DNA of 64,000 bases from Plicaturopsis crispa FD-325 SS-3 (GCA_000827205.1 KN832556.1:289436-353435), one strand, 5' to 3'. Counted from the stretch's first letter, positions 45,132 through 56,375 are shown. Numbers and translations: made by a program. The notes: generated from the sequence alone by a model not told the origin.

Positions 45132-45753
45132 CAGCACACGCGATGCTTCAGAAAAACACGATTTATCTACCATTTCGCTTGGACAAGACGGTGGGGAAAG
45201 ACAACGAGGAGGAACGCGACGTCGACGCCAATGAAACGGAGTTCGAAAGCGTGTTTTCTCGTGCCTATCCGGGATGCATTTAACCCCTGAGTCCTGCTAT
45301 GTATCGAGTCGCTGTGTGTTTTTTACGCACAACTGTTCGCAGCAAAGGATCTATTGCAAGGATTTATGTGTCCGATACGATGAGAGTCAATAAGTATAGG
45401 ATTTTCTGTTGAAAATGGCCGGAGCATATTTCGAGGTTGTCTCTATATGATTATCTGCATTGACTGTAAGATGAGATACAGCTACGGCGGAAGCACAGAT
45501 TGAACGTTGCTAGAACGCCTAACTTCGCACTATGGAGGATCATAAGCAACAGTGCAGAGGAGAGCAACGAGAGCTGGAATGGCCTGAGTTTTCCAAGGGT
45601 TGCATTTGATATGTGCCCGATGAGTAAATGCAATGTGCCGCAAACGGCTAAGGCGGCTCAGCAGAACGTGCCCCCTTTGCCATCGTTTGCGCTATTGTGA
45701 ATGCCAGAGGGATAGTTCGTGATGGGTTCTCTGCATGAACGTAGAAGATTAAG
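45132..45753. other. Intergenic, possible first exon of MCM2
   Basis: This is the 5' side of MCM2 and the 3' flank of the EMI1-like gene. The missing MCM2 start exon may lie in 45,132-45,300, where the minus strand has several ATGs but none that I can splice cleanly. Nothing else was recognised. Confidence 0.35.
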
Positions 45754-46183
45754 TCAGCTTTCTTTCTGTGCCAGTGATTGGCCAGTGACGTCAGAAACGC
45801 ACGTCCGTATATCCCATACATCCTCACTGCTCTTCGACAACCGACGTTGGGCCCACCACTCCGCACGACGACGTATCCAGGCGTCCCTTTTCTCCTCTGG
45901 ATGCAATGATTTAATGCTCATGCAAAATTTGAAGTCCTCCATTTTCGGCGCGCAGACCGACGTATGGCCGAACCTATAGAGTGACTTCAACTGAACACCG
46001 AGAACTGAACGATTATGAGTATACGGTTGGCAAAAAGAAGTAGAGGGTGCAGGACACACCATTGCATAGCAGAAAATCGTCGAAGAGCGTGATGCACCCG
46101 GGTATGTCCTCTGGGGTGGGGTGCACTGCGCGAAGGCGTTGCTCCTCCTGTCTCACTGCCGTTTGAAAGTCGACATTCGACAT
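45754..46183 (-). CDS. DUF3128 / EMI1-like small protein
   Basis: Emi1-type proteins are small conserved cysteine proteins, linked in yeast to mitochondria and early meiotic gene induction. The ATG at 46183 gives MSNVDFQTAVRQEEQRLRAV, then PGCITLFDDFLLCN. A 55-base intron (GTGTGT...TTCAG) joins this to VLGVQLKSLYRFGHTSVCAP, followed by MEDFKFCMSIKSLHPEEKRD and WIRRRAEWWAQRRL, then SSEDVWDIRT. The four cysteines (GC, LC, CAP, FC) are spaced as in the family. The total is about 120 residues, a usual length. The gene is on the same strand as MCM2, about 600 bases upstream of it. Confidence 0.85.
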
Positions 46184-47689
46184 TACTCGGCAATGTTAAA
46201 CAGATGCTGAAACAATTCAGAGGCTCTGAGAGTAAGATATGACGAAATCAAGACTTTGCTCGTGAGTGCAAAGTAGTGCGCAAGTTCGAAAGGAAGGCTG
46301 AAACGTCGGCGCGGCGTCGCGGTTTTAGAGTAGTCTCCCTTAGCATCCGTCGAAACAATTCCTCGCGGGCTCGGATATCCTTGTCTGACGTCTGCTTTCC
46401 GACGCGCCTCCTTACTGATGGGTCGGTCGCCGAGCTTCGGCACGTCACGTTTTGAGCCAAACACGACCAAAAAATCTCAAGCCGCGAGATGCCGCATCAA
46501 GCCGCTGCCTGCTCAATCGCGTCCGAGTCCGCACGAGTCGTATGTACCCATAATAATATAGTCGTATTATGGATGTTCAAGACAGTCAATGTTCAATGAA
46601 ATCATTATTTAGTGTATGGTGTAGGACAGATGAAACCACAGGACCAAAACACGCGGCGGGACATCGTGAAAAACTCGTTCGTGCGCACCGTGTAACCTTC
46701 GTTTCATCAAGAACCGCACTGTCTGAGGTTTCGGCATAGCAAGGAAATTGGAGATATCCGCTTGATGTTGCTGTCTTGTCAGCTGGGCAACATACGACAA
46801 GGAGACGCACAAACTAATGATACAGCACGGGGCCCTGGCTAAAGCCAAGGGTTTGCACACTCTACAGCGTGACGGCGAGATGGCCTAAAAGTGTATAACA
46901 TTTATAACGAGCCTAAGTCAGCGAGACGATGTATATTACATACCTTCACGCGCGCTCAGCGCAGGCGTAGTCGTCATGTTGAGCATTTTGAACAAAACTG
47001 TTGCATCTAATTGAGCAAGTTGTGCGTCGAGTAGCAACATCTGGGACTTACTTCTGCGAGATTTCCCAGCATGGTTGAGTCCTTTTTATGCCACAGGAGA
47101 TAGACCTATGCCTCAAGCATAGTAGCCGGACTCAGCAGGCTTGCGATCTGCGGTGCTGTTTTCGAGCCAAGTAATCTTTCTGAGCCTACCACGTCACAGC
47201 AATACGGGGAAAGAGCACGAAGGCATGCTTACCATTTTCGTCTGGGATAGCACTAAATACAGTGAATAGCACGTCGTATCACGTCAGTTGCACACTGTGT
47301 TTGGCATCCCTCGTCGTCGGTCGGGGCTCGGGTAGTTTGGAGTCGCTGTACGCAAATGCCTCCCTTAAATTCTACGCAAGGGATGTTTAAGGCATCGATT
47401 TGCATCCAGGAAAGAGCGCGCGCACGTTGAAAGCAGACATATAGGGCGTGGACGGCATGTAGAGGTGATACAATGCTTGCAGAGGCTGCAAATATGACCA
47501 CTTTGAGCCCCGCGGCCCTGTTCAAGCTCCGATTAAAAAAAACGACCTCCCACTAAGGTCGCGCGTCGGGTAGTAGACTATTTTAGAGCACTTTTAGAGC
47601 TCGCGCCAACGACGAGCAACGCGCCCTTCGCGCGTGAATATTCCATGTTTCTTCCTCCCCTCATTAACGTTCCCTAATGGTTCTTGCCT
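46184..47689. other. Gene-poor stretch of about 1.5 kb
   Basis: Minus-strand frames at 46586-46860 and 47253-47525 have no ATG in good context, no splice structure and no recognisable domain. A small hairpin (CGACCTCCCACTAAGGTCG) lies near 47546. No transposon ends were found. Together with the decayed hydrolase next to it, this marks a relaxed part of the region. Confidence 0.4.
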
Positions 47690-48720
47690 GGCTACTCAGA
47701 CCCTGTTCAGACCACTGCAAGACCACTCTTGACATGTGCCAAAAAGTTCGAATTTCAAGTCGGCATTTTGGTTGGAAGTCGATCGAAACTTGCAATGTAC
47801 TCTCTTCATCGATGTCGCCGCCAGCTGCTACCACGAGCCCATCTGGGGTATTGCATGCGTCCTCTCCACCACTATTGTGCGTGTCTTCGAGGATGGTGAT
47901 ATCTTAACTTCGTGATAATGCTTTTGGGCATGTCATGCTCTTGCGAAGGGAGCAAATTTCGAAGGTATGCACGATTCAGAACAGCCCCCATTGTGTCAGA
48001 GCTGCTCATCACAAGCGTCAGACCGCGGCTGTCTCCTGGCCACTGGCTCGTTCCACAGCGATGATATCCTCTTGACGATGAAGTTGTACTTTGTGCGGAG
48101 CATGAGCGCTCCCTGGCTCCATGCGGAGCAACCCATTTCTTCCCTGCCACTCTTTGAATGCTCTGGCGAGCTATAGCTACCTTGTGGGCAAAGTTGGCTT
48201 TGCCCCTGAGGACATCGTCGTCGAAAGTGGTTCGGCCGGCGGGTATCTCACACATGTGCTCACGCGCTAAGTACTTCGCTGAGCATCGGAACAACTTCGC
48301 AGGGCTGCCACCTCCTCTGGGCGCTATCATCTTACTCCCCTGGGGCAGGCTTGGGGAACTCGCACGTATGCCGTGCTTCAGAGTCTCAGGCTTCAAAACA
48401 CATTCGATGCAGAGTTTACATTCGTTAAGCCTTTGCTGCTCAAATACCACTCCGTCCTTACCGCCCCTTACACGCAAATTCGACGTCGATTTTTTGAGTC
48501 TCACAAGTGACACGGGTGTTAATAGACCTAAATCAGGCAGTACAAGGTGGGTGGGTAACATCCACGTTTAATATAAACCCGCAGCAACTGACTCTAACCG
48601 TATTCTTGGGTGGTGCGTACAGGATGAAGGATGAACTAGGAAATAAGCTCACCTATTTCGAGGCACCGGGCACTTGGCATGACCATCTGGTTTCCATTGG
48701 CGCCAACCGGTGAAACACAA
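47690..48720 (+). pseudogene. Decayed alpha/beta hydrolase (esterase/lipase fold-3 type)
   Basis: Fragments in order and on one strand match a fungal alpha/beta hydrolase: ILLTMKLYFVRSMSAPWLHA (about 48068), then YLVGKVGFAPEDIVVESGSA with GGYLTHVLT (about 48178-48270), AEHRNNFAGLPPPLGAIILL with PWG (about 48281-48342), and a C-terminal piece FLGGAYRMKDELGNKLTYFE with APGTWHDHL (about 48610-48690). The nucleophile elbow normally reads GDSAGG but here reads ESGSAGG, and the final His motif WHD is kept. The pieces lie in more than one frame with stop codons between them (for example the TAG after GELL near 48175 and the TAA near 48270), and no start or full core is readable. I take it as a dead copy. 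The family is established; the parent gene is unknown. Confidence 0.6.
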
Positions 48721-49028
48721 CTCGCCATTGGCTATTGCAGATTGGACCGTTCCTGCTAATTAACGCCCTCTACATCCAGAAGCAGGAGCACTCGGATACA
48801 TGTTCACGCTGTCCACCAGCATCAGCCTGCCCGGCGTTACCGGAATGTCTGGGCGTGGTTGACAGCATTTCAACTTCATCTCCGTGGCCGCGTTCGATTC
48901 CTGACTGCTGACCTTCGTGTTGAGTCTCGATCGCAAGCTTATGTCTCGCGTTTGGGTACCTTCTTGCGCACCGGATACATAAGGAGTCGCCCTCCAAAAT
49001 CGTGGAAAACATCCCATACGCCCCCCTC
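48721..49028. other. Short intergenic stretch, nothing firm
   Basis: This is the 5' flank of the phosphatase gene. It may contain more debris of the decayed hydrolase, but no motif is clear. Confidence 0.3.
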
Positions 49029-49783
49029 ATGGCCCTCACAATGATGAAACCCTTCCATCTCGACCCGCATGCGAAATTCGTTCCTTCTCGGGTACGTTTC
49101 CTCGATGTCTTGATACCGTACTTAGCAAGCTAACACTACTATATATATATCTATGACAGGCATCGTCGAGTACACCTTCTCCCGCGCTGCCAGCCTTGGT
49201 CAATAAATCGTTGACTCTCGATGAAGACTACTTCGAGCGCAGGACGCTCCGGCTCCTCTGCACCCAGGTAATTCCTTGGGCAGACTGCGACTTTCCACCA
49301 CAAGCTTCGCTCGTTGTGCCAGGTTTGTATATCTCCGACATGTACACCGCTACCTCGCCCGTCGCGCTATCACGGCTGGGAATCACGCACGTCGTCTCTG
49401 TCGTCCGGGACCCCCACTATCGATATCCGGCCGGCGTCCGGAATCTCGTGATACCGGTGGACGATACGAGCACAGCGGATCTTGCGCGCTACCTCGACGG
49501 TGCTGTCGCATGGATCAAACGTGCCCTTCAGCCGCCAGCGGGGAAGACAGCCTCGGGCGAAGCAAAAGAAGGGCGCGTTCTGGTGCATTGCATGTGGGGG
49601 ATGAGCAGGAGCGCGAGTATCGTCCTCGCCTACTTGATGCAGGAGACAGCCATGACCCTGGAAGATGCGATGGCATTTCTCAAGGCACGGCGCGCCGTGG
49701 TTTGCCCAAACCGAGGGTTCTTGATGCAGCTTAGTCGGTTCGAGGCGAGGATCAATCAAGGGAAGAAACGCCACCTTCGGTGA
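49029..49783 (+). CDS. Dual-specificity protein phosphatase
   Basis: These enzymes remove phosphate from Tyr and Ser/Thr of MAP kinases and other proteins. The ATG at 49029 gives MALTMMKPFHLDPHAKFVPS, then over one intron (GTACG...ATGACAG) ASSSTPSPALPALVNKSLTL and the phosphatase domain: PGLYISDMYTATSPVALSRL, ITHVVSVVRDPHYRY, VIPVDDTSTADLARYLDGAV, with the general-acid aspartate in VDD. The P-loop HCMWGMSRSASIVLAYLMQE carries the complete HCx5R signature, and VCPNRGFLMQLSRFEARI closes the domain. No separate kinase-docking domain is visible. It ends with TGA at 49781-49783, convergent with the membrane-protein gene. Substrates are unknown. Confidence 0.92.
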
Positions 49784-49916
49784 CGTGGGGGGTGACCGTG
49801 CTGGACGCGTGTACGGATTCTGGGAAATGTACTCAATGATACTATTGATACAGCAGGTGCGAAAGAAAAGGATCGAATACAAATTGGGATAGGTATGCTA
49901 TCGGGCCGTGTGGGAT

Positions 49917-51671
49917 TCATGTCGAGGAGCGTGGTCTTGGGGGGCAAGGGAATTCATCCAGGTCGACGGTAGAGAAGGAGGTTCCGCTTTCATTCGAGCG
50001 AAGGCTGGTGGAACTAGCGTCTGCAACGACAAGCCCGGACAACGGCGTGTACATGCGCCATGTCGCCTGGATGTCGGTTACATCACTCTCGGACTCGGAC
50101 TCTGGCTCGGGGTTGCGTACTGGGGACGACGGTACATCGAGCCCGGCACTCAATGAAGGACTGGAGACCAACACCGTAGGCACACCCATCGAGAGCAGAA
50201 CACCCCTCTTCATGTCCGGGCTAGAAGCCTGTACTCTCGTCGCCTGGAACACCTCCGCTTCCTCTGTTTCACTTCTCAATTCCTCGGCGCTCGGGCTCTC
50301 CTCAAAGTTGGCATCCGATCCCAAGCTCGCCAGGGACGTTGCGCTCGACCCCATCGACTGGTTATCATCAAAAGGTTCTAGGTCGACTACCGTGGCGTCT
50401 GTAGCGTTGGAGCCCTGTCGCGGTCTACCGATCGTCGTCGAGAAACGGCTCTCTCGCTCCCCTAGACTTTCCACTCCTGCTTGCAGCGCGAGAGCGGTCA
50501 ACACGTGGGCATCGTCTTCGAGGTACTCTTGCTCGGGGCATGACAGCTGCGAACTACGGCTTGACCTCGTGGTGAGTGTGGACGATGCGAATGGATTTTT
50601 GCCGAGGGTGAAACCAAGATTGTCGGCCTCATATCGGCAATTCTCCTCCGCAATTGGTTCCAGCATGGCGCTCATTGTTTTCCTCGCGGCCTCGATTTTA
50701 GGTTGGTGCGCGGACCCAGTGGGCAGCGGCATTGACATCGATCTTGCGGCCTCCATCCGGACCTCAATATCATTCTGCCTCGAGTGTTGCTCGTATGCCG
50801 CCGCCGCCGACTGACGCTTGCTACCACCGGCGAGCCAGAAGTCACCAAATGAGATGGTATCTCCGTACGACTGCGACGTTCTGCATGCGTTTGCTAGGTC
50901 CTCGATCGTGCTGGTGCTCTCGGTAGTTCCCCAGCTTTCGTCCTTGTGCAATGTAGGCGTTGCCCAGGTCTTGTCGTCGTACACATCCTTGCCCCCTTCT
51001 TTTCCGGCAAAAACGAGCTTCCAGTCTATCTCGCTTTTGACTCTCCGCCGTACGCTCCAAAACCTCATCCATCGAGGGACTTTGATGAACTTTCTCGTGT
51101 GTTTTCGCATGGACCAGGCAATGGCTGCGCTTGCGACGATGAACAAAACACCGAATATGACGGCCGTCAGGATTGCGAGCTGTGTATTGGAGAGGCCGTG
51201 GTGCTGATGAGATGGAGGGCTGGCGGCAACCGAGCCAGCTACTGGAGCCGTGATGGCGGCGTGGAGTGGAATTGGCGGCGTGTATGCGGGCGGCGGGGAG
51301 TCAATTGCGATTGCTTGCGCGTCGTCGTCTTCGGGTGGTGCGACTGGTGTTGGGGCCGTATCTGAGGACGAGTCAGGCGTTGCCTTGGCTGGTCCGCGTG
51401 CCCGCCGGCCTACCAGGCGGTTCCGCGACTGAATCCGTAACGGGGCCGGGCGTAAACTGGACATGGCTGTCGGGCTAGGGATATAATCGTCCGGGGGATG
51501 TATTCTTTCTCCATCTGCGGTAAGCGGGTACGTAGTTTGCAGAAGCGGCGTGCTCGGTTCGATTGCAGATGTAGGCTGTGCCGAGGGCTCGACGCAGCCT
51601 GAGGGTGGGTCCAGGAGGAAACCTCCCTTCCCGACGTAGATCCCGCGCAGATCGCCTTTGGCGGGTGCCAT
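49917..51671 (-). CDS. Single-pass membrane protein with long disordered tails
   Basis: The frame is open for 584 codons from the ATG at 51671 (MAPAKGDLRGIYVGKGGFLL). No signal peptide is seen. One strong membrane segment lies near residues 163-188 (NTQLAILTAVIFGVLFIVAS), followed by a basic stop-transfer run (RKHTRKFIKVPRWMRFWSVR). Before it the chain is proline-rich (DSPPPAYTPPIPLH); after it a long serine/glutamate-rich tail runs to RPRSST. No domain was recognised. A short in-frame intron cannot be excluded. Similar wallside or plasma-membrane anchored proteins are common in mushrooms, and the function is unknown. Confidence 0.7.
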   Translation of the reverse strand: MAPAKGDLRGIYVGKGGFLLDPPSGCVEPSAQPTSAIEPSTPLLQTTYPLTADGERIHPPDDYIPSPTAMSSLRPAPLRIQSRNRLVGRRARGPAKATPDSSSDTAPTPVAPPEDDDAQAIAIDSPPPAYTPPIPLHAAITAPVAGSVAASPPSHQHHGLSNTQLAILTAVIFGVLFIVASAAIAWSMRKHTRKFIKVPRWMRFWSVRRRVKSEIDWKLVFAGKEGGKDVYDDKTWATPTLHKDESWGTTESTSTIEDLANACRTSQSYGDTISFGDFWLAGGSKRQSAAAAYEQHSRQNDIEVRMEAARSMSMPLPTGSAHQPKIEAARKTMSAMLEPIAEENCRYEADNLGFTLGKNPFASSTLTTRSSRSSQLSCPEQEYLEDDAHVLTALALQAGVESLGERESRFSTTIGRPRQGSNATDATVVDLEPFDDNQSMGSSATSLASLGSDANFEESPSAEELRSETEEAEVFQATRVQASSPDMKRGVLLSMGVPTVLVSSPSLSAGLDVPSSPVRNPEPESESESDVTDIQATWRMYTPLSGLVVADASSTSLRSNESGTSFSTVDLDEFPCPPRPRSST

Positions 51672-52250
51672 TTCCTGTGTTCAAGTCAAGTAGTAGCGAC
51701 AGTCGGTACAGAGGATGCGACGGCAAATCGAAGGTTGGGAAAAAGTAAGTGTGCCAGTTGTTTTCCAAACGTTGAGTAGAGAGTGGCTGACAACTGGGCA
51801 TAGTATCGAAAGTCGATCCTACCAGTGTATCTACTGCCTATAAGCTAACACAGCATATCGCCACAGATTTCGGAAGCGGAAAAACTTGGTCGGATTTGGC
51901 ATTTCCGTGAGATATTCCCACATCCATCCAAGTCGCGTTCTGCTCTCCGCGATATCCTCGACAATCTCGCATCTGCCTACATTTTCCTAGCTGAAAAATC
52001 ACCGTCGTGACTTAGCAATGCAATCATGAGTTTCGTTTGGTCGCGCGCGCCTGAAGTAAGTCAGTCAGTCGCGTCTCTGCTCAAACCTCCATCTCCGCGC
52101 GCTGCGACGCGTGCACTGCGTCTTGTGCTGGCCAGCTACCAGTTTTTCATTCCAGATTCTGTCACAGTCAAGCTGCTGTGTGCCCCGTGAGTTTGGTGGG
52201 CGTCGCATGAGCCAATATCGTGCAAAGTGGGACGACACATTGCCTTAAAC
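51672..52250. other. Divergent intergenic region at the edge of the transposon block
   Basis: This gap separates the last host gene from the first transposase. It holds the left copy of a 17-base inverted repeat (51815-51831). A CACTA-type end could not be seen. Confidence 0.4.
51815..51831 (+). repeat. Left copy of a 17-base inverted repeat flanking the Tnp2 gene
   Basis: GATCCTACCAGTGTATC here is the exact reverse complement of bases 56437-56453. The two copies bracket the Tnp2 transposase gene, 436 bases before its ATG and 61 bases after its stop. Chance alone is unlikely for a 17-base perfect match over about 5 kb. I found no matching target duplication just outside, so terminal-repeat status is unproved. 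Confidence 0.55.
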
Positions 52251-55200
52251 ATGGCACCCGAGCTTCGGATTCCCTGCAGGTGCGCCCGTTGCTCAACGAA
52301 ATACGGTGGATATGCTCTCCAGACAAAAGGACTCGCTGCCCGACATGCAAAGAAATACCCTATAGGGTCGAATCTGGCTCTTTCTCGGCCTCCACATCCT
52401 TTGGACCCTCCTCAGGACGACGGCGGACTTCCTGACCATCCACACGAACTTTCTGTAGACGGTATGCGACCACAGGGAAACACTCGAGGTGGATTTCTAC
52501 GACGAGGGGACAGCAACGGTCCCCATGATCACCAACGCGCACGGTCCCCTACGGTTGCCGCTGCGCAGCACCGTCGTGCGAGGGGCCTGCATCCTCTATC
52601 CCGCGCCATGTCCCGCGCTCGCGCTCTTTCTCGGCATCTCTCTGGGTCTCAGCAGGGGTCTCGTAGTGCTCGCTCTCGGCCACCTTCGCTCAGCCAGGAC
52701 CACGGCCGCTCTCGCTCGGATTCCAGGATACGTGCCACACATTCGCAGTCCCGATCTTCTGCCCGCGCGCGCTCACGGTCTCCCTCTGGGGCACGTTCAA
52801 GAGGTCGATCTAGGGCTCGGTCCTACACGCGCGTTCGGACGCGTTCTCTGTCTCCGCCTCATGCGCGTTCCCGATCTGGCTCTCGTTCTCGATCACGGAT
52901 GCGTTCTCCGTCCCCGGCCCATGTTCCCGAAGAAGTCTTCAAGCGCGTCGATCCACCCGATATCCCGGACCCTGGAATCGACCGCGAGCAGATGGACGCA
53001 CCGGCAGTAAGGATTCCTGCACTACAAGAAGAGCCGTATGTACGGCTGGCGTACCTGCAAGCCGTTATGGCGAATGTATTCGGGCATGTACCGGTAGAGC
53101 GCGCTACGAAACAGCTTAACGGCACCCTGGACTGCCTGAAGCTCGCTGGAGTCCTCCCCGTTCTGCCAAAACCTGTGCGCACGCTCGCAAGTGCAAAACG
53201 GCGACTCGGGATCGACCCCGATCAGTGGATAATAAAATATGCAATCTGTCCGGTGTGCTGGAAACACCACAACCCTGCCGAGCTCGCTAATCTGGCCTCT
53301 GATGAGTGTACAGTCCCCGGATGCGACGGCAAGATATTCGACACGGTGAACCACAAGCGCATCGCAAGACTGATTAACCCGCAAGTCTCGATAATCGACA
53401 GCTTGCGGCGGATGTTTATGCGACCGGGCTTCGCGAAAAAGGTCGAGAAAAAACCCGAGCACACCCCTGGACGGAACAACAACGAGGATTTTGTCATGAC
53501 GGACATGCAAGACGGCGAAGCGTGGTACAGAAACACGACAGGCACGGTTCGCGAGGTTGGTGACCGTGGTACTGTCCGCGATGTCCCTGGAAACGGTGAC
53601 CCGATGCCTACAAGACTATTTTCGCATCGGTTCGGACTACAGCTCACCATTAATATGGACGGGTAAGTGTCCCGTACCTTCTTCGCAGTCGCTTGCTAAC
53701 TTTGTGCGTGTTCAAGTTTCGGTATCATCGGCGGACGCCCCCATTCCTGCCATGCTTCATACATCTCGATCAACAATCTCTCTCGCGAAGAGCGCTATCT
53801 TCAAGTAAACGTCATTTGCAACAACACGATGCCCGGACCACATGAACCAACCCAACAGCAACTGAATCATTCGATGGAACCGGTCACGAAGGACATGATA
53901 CGGCTCAATAATGGTGAGTGCATCGAAGCCATCGAAGCAATGCATTAATCCTCAACCTTTGCAGGTGTAGAGATGGAGATCTATGGAGAAGAGCCCGACG
54001 ACGTGTTCGCAGACTGTGTCTGCGCCAATTGCGATACACCGACCGCCCGCAAGATGAATGGGACCGCTGGCCATACCCATGACCTCCATCCGTGCCCGTA
54101 CTGCCACGTCGATGTGCTGGATCTCAATCGTGTAGAGGGCTTCAATTACAGTAAGCATTCATTTGTTTTTATGCAGTAGCACATCTGATACGACGATCTG
54201 GATGCTGCTAGCCTCAGAAGATAAGGACGACTACAAAATGCTCCGGCGCGCGTTCGAATCAAGAGTATCCGGCGCTGCCCACCAACTGGTTCTTCTGCGG
54301 GATTACGGGGTTCGCTGGGTCACCTTGAATCTCCTTTCAGGTTGGCTTCCGTCGACGAAGACGGTGCTGGACTTCATGCACAATGTGTTTCTCGGTACCG
54401 TCATCCTTGCATGCTGATATATAATGGCGATACTGATGTTCTGACGCATTATTAGGTCTTATTTGCCATATTTTCATGGAGATCCTCTTCAAGGCCTATA
54501 TGTTCTCCGGTGTCGGAGGGTCGTCGTCGGAAAAACAACACTTCGAAGACATCATCAACGCGGTCCGATGGCCCAGTCACATCACACGTCTGCCAAAGAA
54601 TGTATGTACATCTATAGTACGCGGCTTTGATTCCGCTGATTACCTTGCTCATGTAGCTCGGCGAGAACCAGTCGCTGAAGAAGGCCGATGAATGGCGGCG
54701 CCTGCTTGCCATCACGCCGGTCATACTTTGGCATACCTGGACCCGAGGCCCGCACGACGCAATACCACTGGGTGCACCTCCCATTCCCGCGAACGCGGCT
54801 CGAAACCCAGGTCACTCCCGTAACTATCGAGCGATCTACTCTGCCATACTCTTACTGTGCACAGGTGTCCGAATCTTGGCTTCGCGGAAGATCTCTTTGG
54901 CGCAGGCTCGCATCGGTCAAGATTTTCTTTCGCAATACTGTCGAACTTTACAGGCACTCGGCATTCACATGACAATAAATCACCATCTTGCTATGCACTA
55001 TCTCAAGTTCATCAAGCTTTTTGGACCGGTCTATGCCTGGTGGCTCTTCGCGTTCGAGCGCTTCAACGGTATGCTTGAGAAGGTCAAACATAACGGCCAC
55101 GACGGTGGGCGAATGGAGCTCACCCTCATGCGGCAATGGGTGATGACACACCTTCTTTATGAGTATCTCCTTGCCCTCCCGGTCATCGGAGATCCTACCG

Positions 55201-56375
55201 AACGAAACTACATCGACCAGATCATCCGCAAGGAAGCTCGGGATGAGCGGGGAGGAATGATGACCGAGCTTGCGATATATCGTAGCGAGGCATCAGCGGG
55301 CATGTGTTTTTTTGGCAGCGCACTCAAATACTTGCTGATGCATTGTTTCAGATAACATATCGCTTCCAAAACGAATGCCAAAGCTCATCAACCTTCGTGG
55401 GATACTACCGGCAGGGAGAGTATATGAGCTTTCCGTCCGATACTTTCAACAACTCTGGCCGGCCCTCAACATCATCAGCGACTCGAGCCTCGAAGACGGG
55501 ACGCCGCTGTATGCATCTCAGGTCGCACGGTTGCTTACATACATCCGCAAGGACGGTATTCGGTATGGCTCTGCATCTAATAAGCGGACACAAGCAGATC
55601 GCTATGCCTTTATCTCGGACGGGGCGGGTGGACGGTACCCAGCCGAGATATCAGCCCTGCTGTCTTTCAAGTTAGCAGCAAAACCTGTGCATGTCTGCGC
55701 GGTGATCCGCAGGATGTACGCCGACGATGATATCCCCGTGTTTCCATGGGATCTATAGTAAGTCCGCCATATTCGAATTCCCAGACGACCCTGTGTTGAT
55801 TGTGGATATTAGAGTGTATCAGATGCGCCTTGCGAGACAGTTTTGTTTTTTTGAAGACGAGGTAGTTTTTAACCGACGCTTACGACCTTCAAGTTCGAGA
55901 AGTTCGTCCGAGCGGCGACCTCTGAGCGCACGGTTTTTGCTTTCGGAGAGGTCAAGACAAGTACCGACGACTTGACGAAGGCACGAAGGCGCTGTAAGCG
56001 TCGGTAAAAAACTCGGCAAAAACGACAACGAGCTCTCCGTTTTTTCAGAAAAACGAGCTTGAAAAACCGCGTCTGATACACTCTATTCTTTCACACTAGC
56101 GCTTCCACGCTCGGCCTTCATGTGACCTATGCCGACCGCTACGATGACTATCAAATTATTCCTGTGCGCCTTATTGAGGGACCTTTGGCACTCGTTCCAA
56201 TTCATTCACAGCGCATTAATCGTGATCTCTGGGTCTCAGTTTCGTTTGACCACGTTAGTCATTTTGTTTTGCTATCGGATCACAAGATTATACTGAATAT
56301 AATGTCTTCAAATAGACGGGCAATGAGCCGGATTTACTGGATGACGACGACGACGAGCTTCAAGATGTTGTCTAG
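52251..56375 (+). CDS. Tnp2-type (CACTA/EnSpm-like) DNA transposase with an RS-rich domain
   Basis: The ATG at 52251 starts MAPELRIPCRCARCSTKYGG, a cysteine/histidine motif usual at the start of mushroom Tnp2 proteins. An arginine/serine-rich domain follows (about residues 110-230; for example RARSRSPSGARSRGRSRARS). The core has AICPVCWKHHNPAELANLAS, ADCVCANCDTPTARKMNGTA with GHTHDLHPCPYC, WVTLNLLSGWLPSTK, VLDFMHNVFLGLICHIFMEI and ALGIHMTINHHLAMHYLKFI. The last exons give LGLHVTYADRYDDYQIIPVR, LVPIHSQRINRDLWVSVSFD and a D-rich end (LDDDDDELQDVV). Eight or so introns can be joined without a stop, so it looks whole. One intron may use a GC donor (about 55299), and another holds a MITE. Confidence 0.8.
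55811..56084. mobile_element. MITE nested in an intron of the Tnp2 transposase gene
   Basis: The ends are AGAGTGTATCAGATGCG on the left and, on the other strand, AGAGTGTATCAGACGCG on the right. The arms stay partly complementary further in: TTTTTAACCGACGCTTACG near 55868 against CTGTAAGCGTCGGTAAAAAA near 55990. The element is 274 bases long, and ATT flanks both sides (55808-55810 and 56085-56087) as a 3-base target duplication. This fits a PIF/Harbinger-like or similar small DNA element. It sits between a GTAAGT donor (about 55758) and a CACTAG acceptor (about 56099), so it lies wholly within an intron of about 65 bases that it enlarged. Joining across the intron gives DLYASTLGLHVTYADRY in frame. 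Confidence 0.8.

Noticed and set aside
47253-47525. 90-codon minus-strand frame with a hydrophobic stretch
   Set aside because: It starts at a non-ATG codon, no splice partners were found, and no family was recognised.
47541-47565. Hairpin CGACCTCCCACTAAGGTCG as possible RNA gene or terminator
   Set aside because: Too short, no conserved RNA features, and rho-independent terminators do not apply to nuclear genes.
50008-50814. Plus-strand open frame of 268 codons
   Set aside because: Shadow of the membrane-protein gene on the minus strand; no start context, no domain.
51800-51835. CACTG motif as a true CACTA-element end
   Set aside because: In both copies CACTG faces away from the transposase gene and the match extends four bases beyond it, so it is not the expected terminus; it is kept only as an inverted-repeat finding.
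52489-53010. Second plus-strand frame overlapping the RS-rich domain
   Set aside because: Arg/Ser codon repeats keep all frames open; only the frame with the zinc-finger start and the transposase core is supported.
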